IMG/VR virus record: IMGVR_UViG_3300009164_004238
Coordinates: 1-43,379 of that record
Source: a virus
DNA length: 43,379 nucleotides
Strand: one strand, 5' to 3'
Shown: piece after piece, positions 42,725 through 43,379 of the stretch
How the letters are laid out: every line of letters begins with the position of its first letter
How positions within the stretch are numbered: the first letter of the stretch is position 1
Position numbers and translations under genes: made by a program
Notes under the pieces: generated by a model
Told to the model about the DNA's origin: nothing
Seen by the model: the letters and a program-made list of their open reading frames with translations, nothing else
Databases searched by the model: none

Positions 42725-43070
42725 TTAATCCAACCAATCCTTTAGTGTCTCGCTGTTTTCTTATTTTTTCATAGCTATTGTAGTATTCGTTGAGAGCTTC
42801 TGTGTATGCACTAAACAATCTAGTATGAAAATCTTCCAACGCTGTTATTAAAATTGGATTATTGTTGTCGTCGATGACAACAAACTGTTCTACTTTTTTA
42901 TCTATTAAGTGTTGAACAAAATTGATTAGTTCTAAAGTTGCAGTAAACATAGAATTAGAATACCCGATAGTTAACATCGTATTCATTCGTTGTTTTAAAT
43001 TAAGTTTTTGATTGTTTAAAGTTAAGCGGTAGTTACTGAACTCTAACGCTTCTTTTAATTTGTCGTCCAT
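42717..43070 (-). CDS. Small helical unidentified phage protein
   Basis: A 117-residue protein that is mostly helical: LKEALEFSNYRLTLNNQKLNLK, ELINFVQHLIDKKV and a C-terminal helix LNEYYNSYEKIRKQRD. It contains one short strand segment, QFVVIDDNNNPILI. The start is firmly set by TGGAG and by the TATAAATA octamer at 43099-43106. As first gene of the long minus-strand unit it may be a phage assembly or regulatory protein. The family is not recognised. Confidence 0.8.
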   Translation of the reverse strand: MDDKLKEALEFSNYRLTLNNQKLNLKQRMNTMLTIGYSNSMFTATLELINFVQHLIDKKVEQFVVIDDNNNPILITALEDFHTRLFSAYTEALNEYYNSYEKIRKQRDTKGLVGLNA

Positions 43071-43084
43071 TTTGACTCCATTAT

Positions 43085-43094
43085 ATACTAGTAT
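43085..43094. repeat. Palindrome ATACTAGTAT in promoter region
   Basis: This is the third copy of the 10-bp palindrome, extending here to 12 bp (TATACTAGTATA, 43084-43095). It lies between the TATAAATA octamer (43099-43106) and the start codon at 43070, where a regulator or the transcription start would be. Confidence 0.6.
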
Positions 43095-43098
43095 AATG

Positions 43099-43106
43099 TA
43101 TTTATA
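43099..43106 (-). promoter_or_regulatory. T4-type late promoter (TATAAATA, minus strand)
   Basis: TATTTATA on the plus strand is TATAAATA on the minus strand. It lies in the only gap of its size (54 nt) for many kilobases and 29 bases before the start codon at 43070, with TGGAG in the leader. It probably drives the minus-strand unit from 43070 towards 13801. Confidence 0.8.
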
Positions 43107-43124
43107 TTAGCAAAATGAAATATT

Positions 43125-43379
43125 TTAAGGAGTTGTTACTGATCCAGAATAAAGTGGTTGAGTAATAGAGAACGTTGCACTACCACTAGATTTTGTAGTG
43201 GCCTTATTACTTTCAATGTGCAAAGTATGAACACCATTTACCGCAGAGGTATCGGCACTATGTAATACGACCCGAAGTATTAAGCTAACTGGACCATTAA
43301 TATAATTGCCATTTGTTGCAACAATTGATCCATATACTTTTATATTTTTAGTACTACAACCGTAACCGTAACCGTAACC
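43125..43379 (-). CDS. C-terminal part of a Gly-Tyr-repeat protein (partial)
   Basis: An open minus-strand frame enters from the window edge and stops with TAA at 43125-43127, giving 84 residues. It begins GYGYGYGC, followed by a beta-rich Ser/Thr/Asn-rich segment (VYGSIVATNGNYI, VLHSADTSAVNGVHTLHIE) and ends YSGSVTTP. The composition resembles phage fibre or other virion surface domains, but no family is recognised. It ends 18 bases before the late promoter of the next unit, with no clear terminator. Confidence 0.7.
   Translation of the reverse strand, partial: GYGYGYGCSTKNIKVYGSIVATNGNYINGPVSLILRVVLHSADTSAVNGVHTLHIESNKATTKSSGSATFSITQPLYSGSVTTP
43358..43379. repeat. Hexanucleotide tandem repeat AACCGT at window edge
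   Basis: Three full AACCGT units plus AACC run to the last base. On the minus strand they encode the Gly-Tyr dipeptide repeat. The true length of the repeat is not visible. Confidence 0.85.

Noticed and set aside
13801-43070. Bacterial capsule or O-antigen gene cluster
   Set aside because: The gene content could fit, but late-promoter octamers, extreme gene packing, thyX context and lack of polymerase, flippase or export genes favour a phage.
1-43379. tRNA genes, CRISPR arrays, insertion sequences or integrase/attachment sites
   Set aside because: I looked in the gaps and at gene ends and saw no cloverleaf, spaced repeat array, transposase or recombinase motif.

Overview
The window looks like part of the genome of an AT-rich tailed dsDNA phage, most likely a T4-like (myovirus) marine phage. 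I infer this from four things. Genes are packed with almost no spacers. T4-type late promoter octamers (TATAAATA or NATAAATA) sit just upstream of the transcription units (141-148, 9512-9525, 43099-43106). A phage-type thyX is present. Bacterial housekeeping genes are absent. The host cannot be read from the sequence. I found no tRNA, rRNA, CRISPR array or insertion sequence.

Layout. (1) 1-2215, plus strand: the tail end of an unknown gene, a strong intrinsic terminator, a late promoter, three unidentified small genes and thyX. (2) 9483-2204, minus strand: a nitroreductase-like gene, four radical SAM genes with a 77-residue unknown among them, an SGNH hydrolase-like gene and an SDR-like gene. 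(3) 9546-13844, plus strand: a 2-oxoglutarate/Fe(II) hydroxylase-like gene, a glycosyltransferase-like/methyltransferase-like fusion, and a methyltransferase-like/radical SAM fusion. (4) 43070-13801, minus strand: about 29 kb of nearly unbroken genes. In transcription order these are a small unknown, glycosyltransferase-like genes, one radical SAM gene, more glycosyltransferase-like genes mixed with SGNH hydrolases, and a small-molecule cassette (cupin, nucleotidyltransferase-kinase, SnoaL-like, shikimate-dehydrogenase-like, GatZ-like, carbamoyltransferase). Three further DxD proteins and a methyltransferase-like gene follow, then a second radical SAM block with tandem SGNH genes and a second 2OG oxygenase. 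(5) 43125-43379, minus strand: the C-terminal end of a Gly-Tyr-repeat protein cut by the window edge.

The outstanding feature is 13 radical SAM enzymes (one split into two frames) in about 36 kb. Seven carry a Cys-rich twitch-like module before the radical SAM core. Four carry a similar module after it and have a modified GGE motif. Two have another C-terminal Cys arrangement. They are interleaved with sugar-activating, glycosyl-transferring, carbamoylating, hydroxylating and SGNH (acyl-transferring or deacylating) functions. My inference is a phage-encoded surface-polymer or virion-protein decoration system in which several radical SAM enzymes modify sugars or peptides. The substrate is not visible in the sequence.

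Most gene junctions are 4-nt (ATGA) or 8-nt (ATGNNTRA) overlaps, which suggests translationally coupled polycistrons. A 10-bp palindrome, ATACTAGTAT, occurs at three transcription-unit boundaries on the minus strand. In two of them it is part of a shared 15-mer with a late-promoter-like ATTAAATA, set directly at the start codon.
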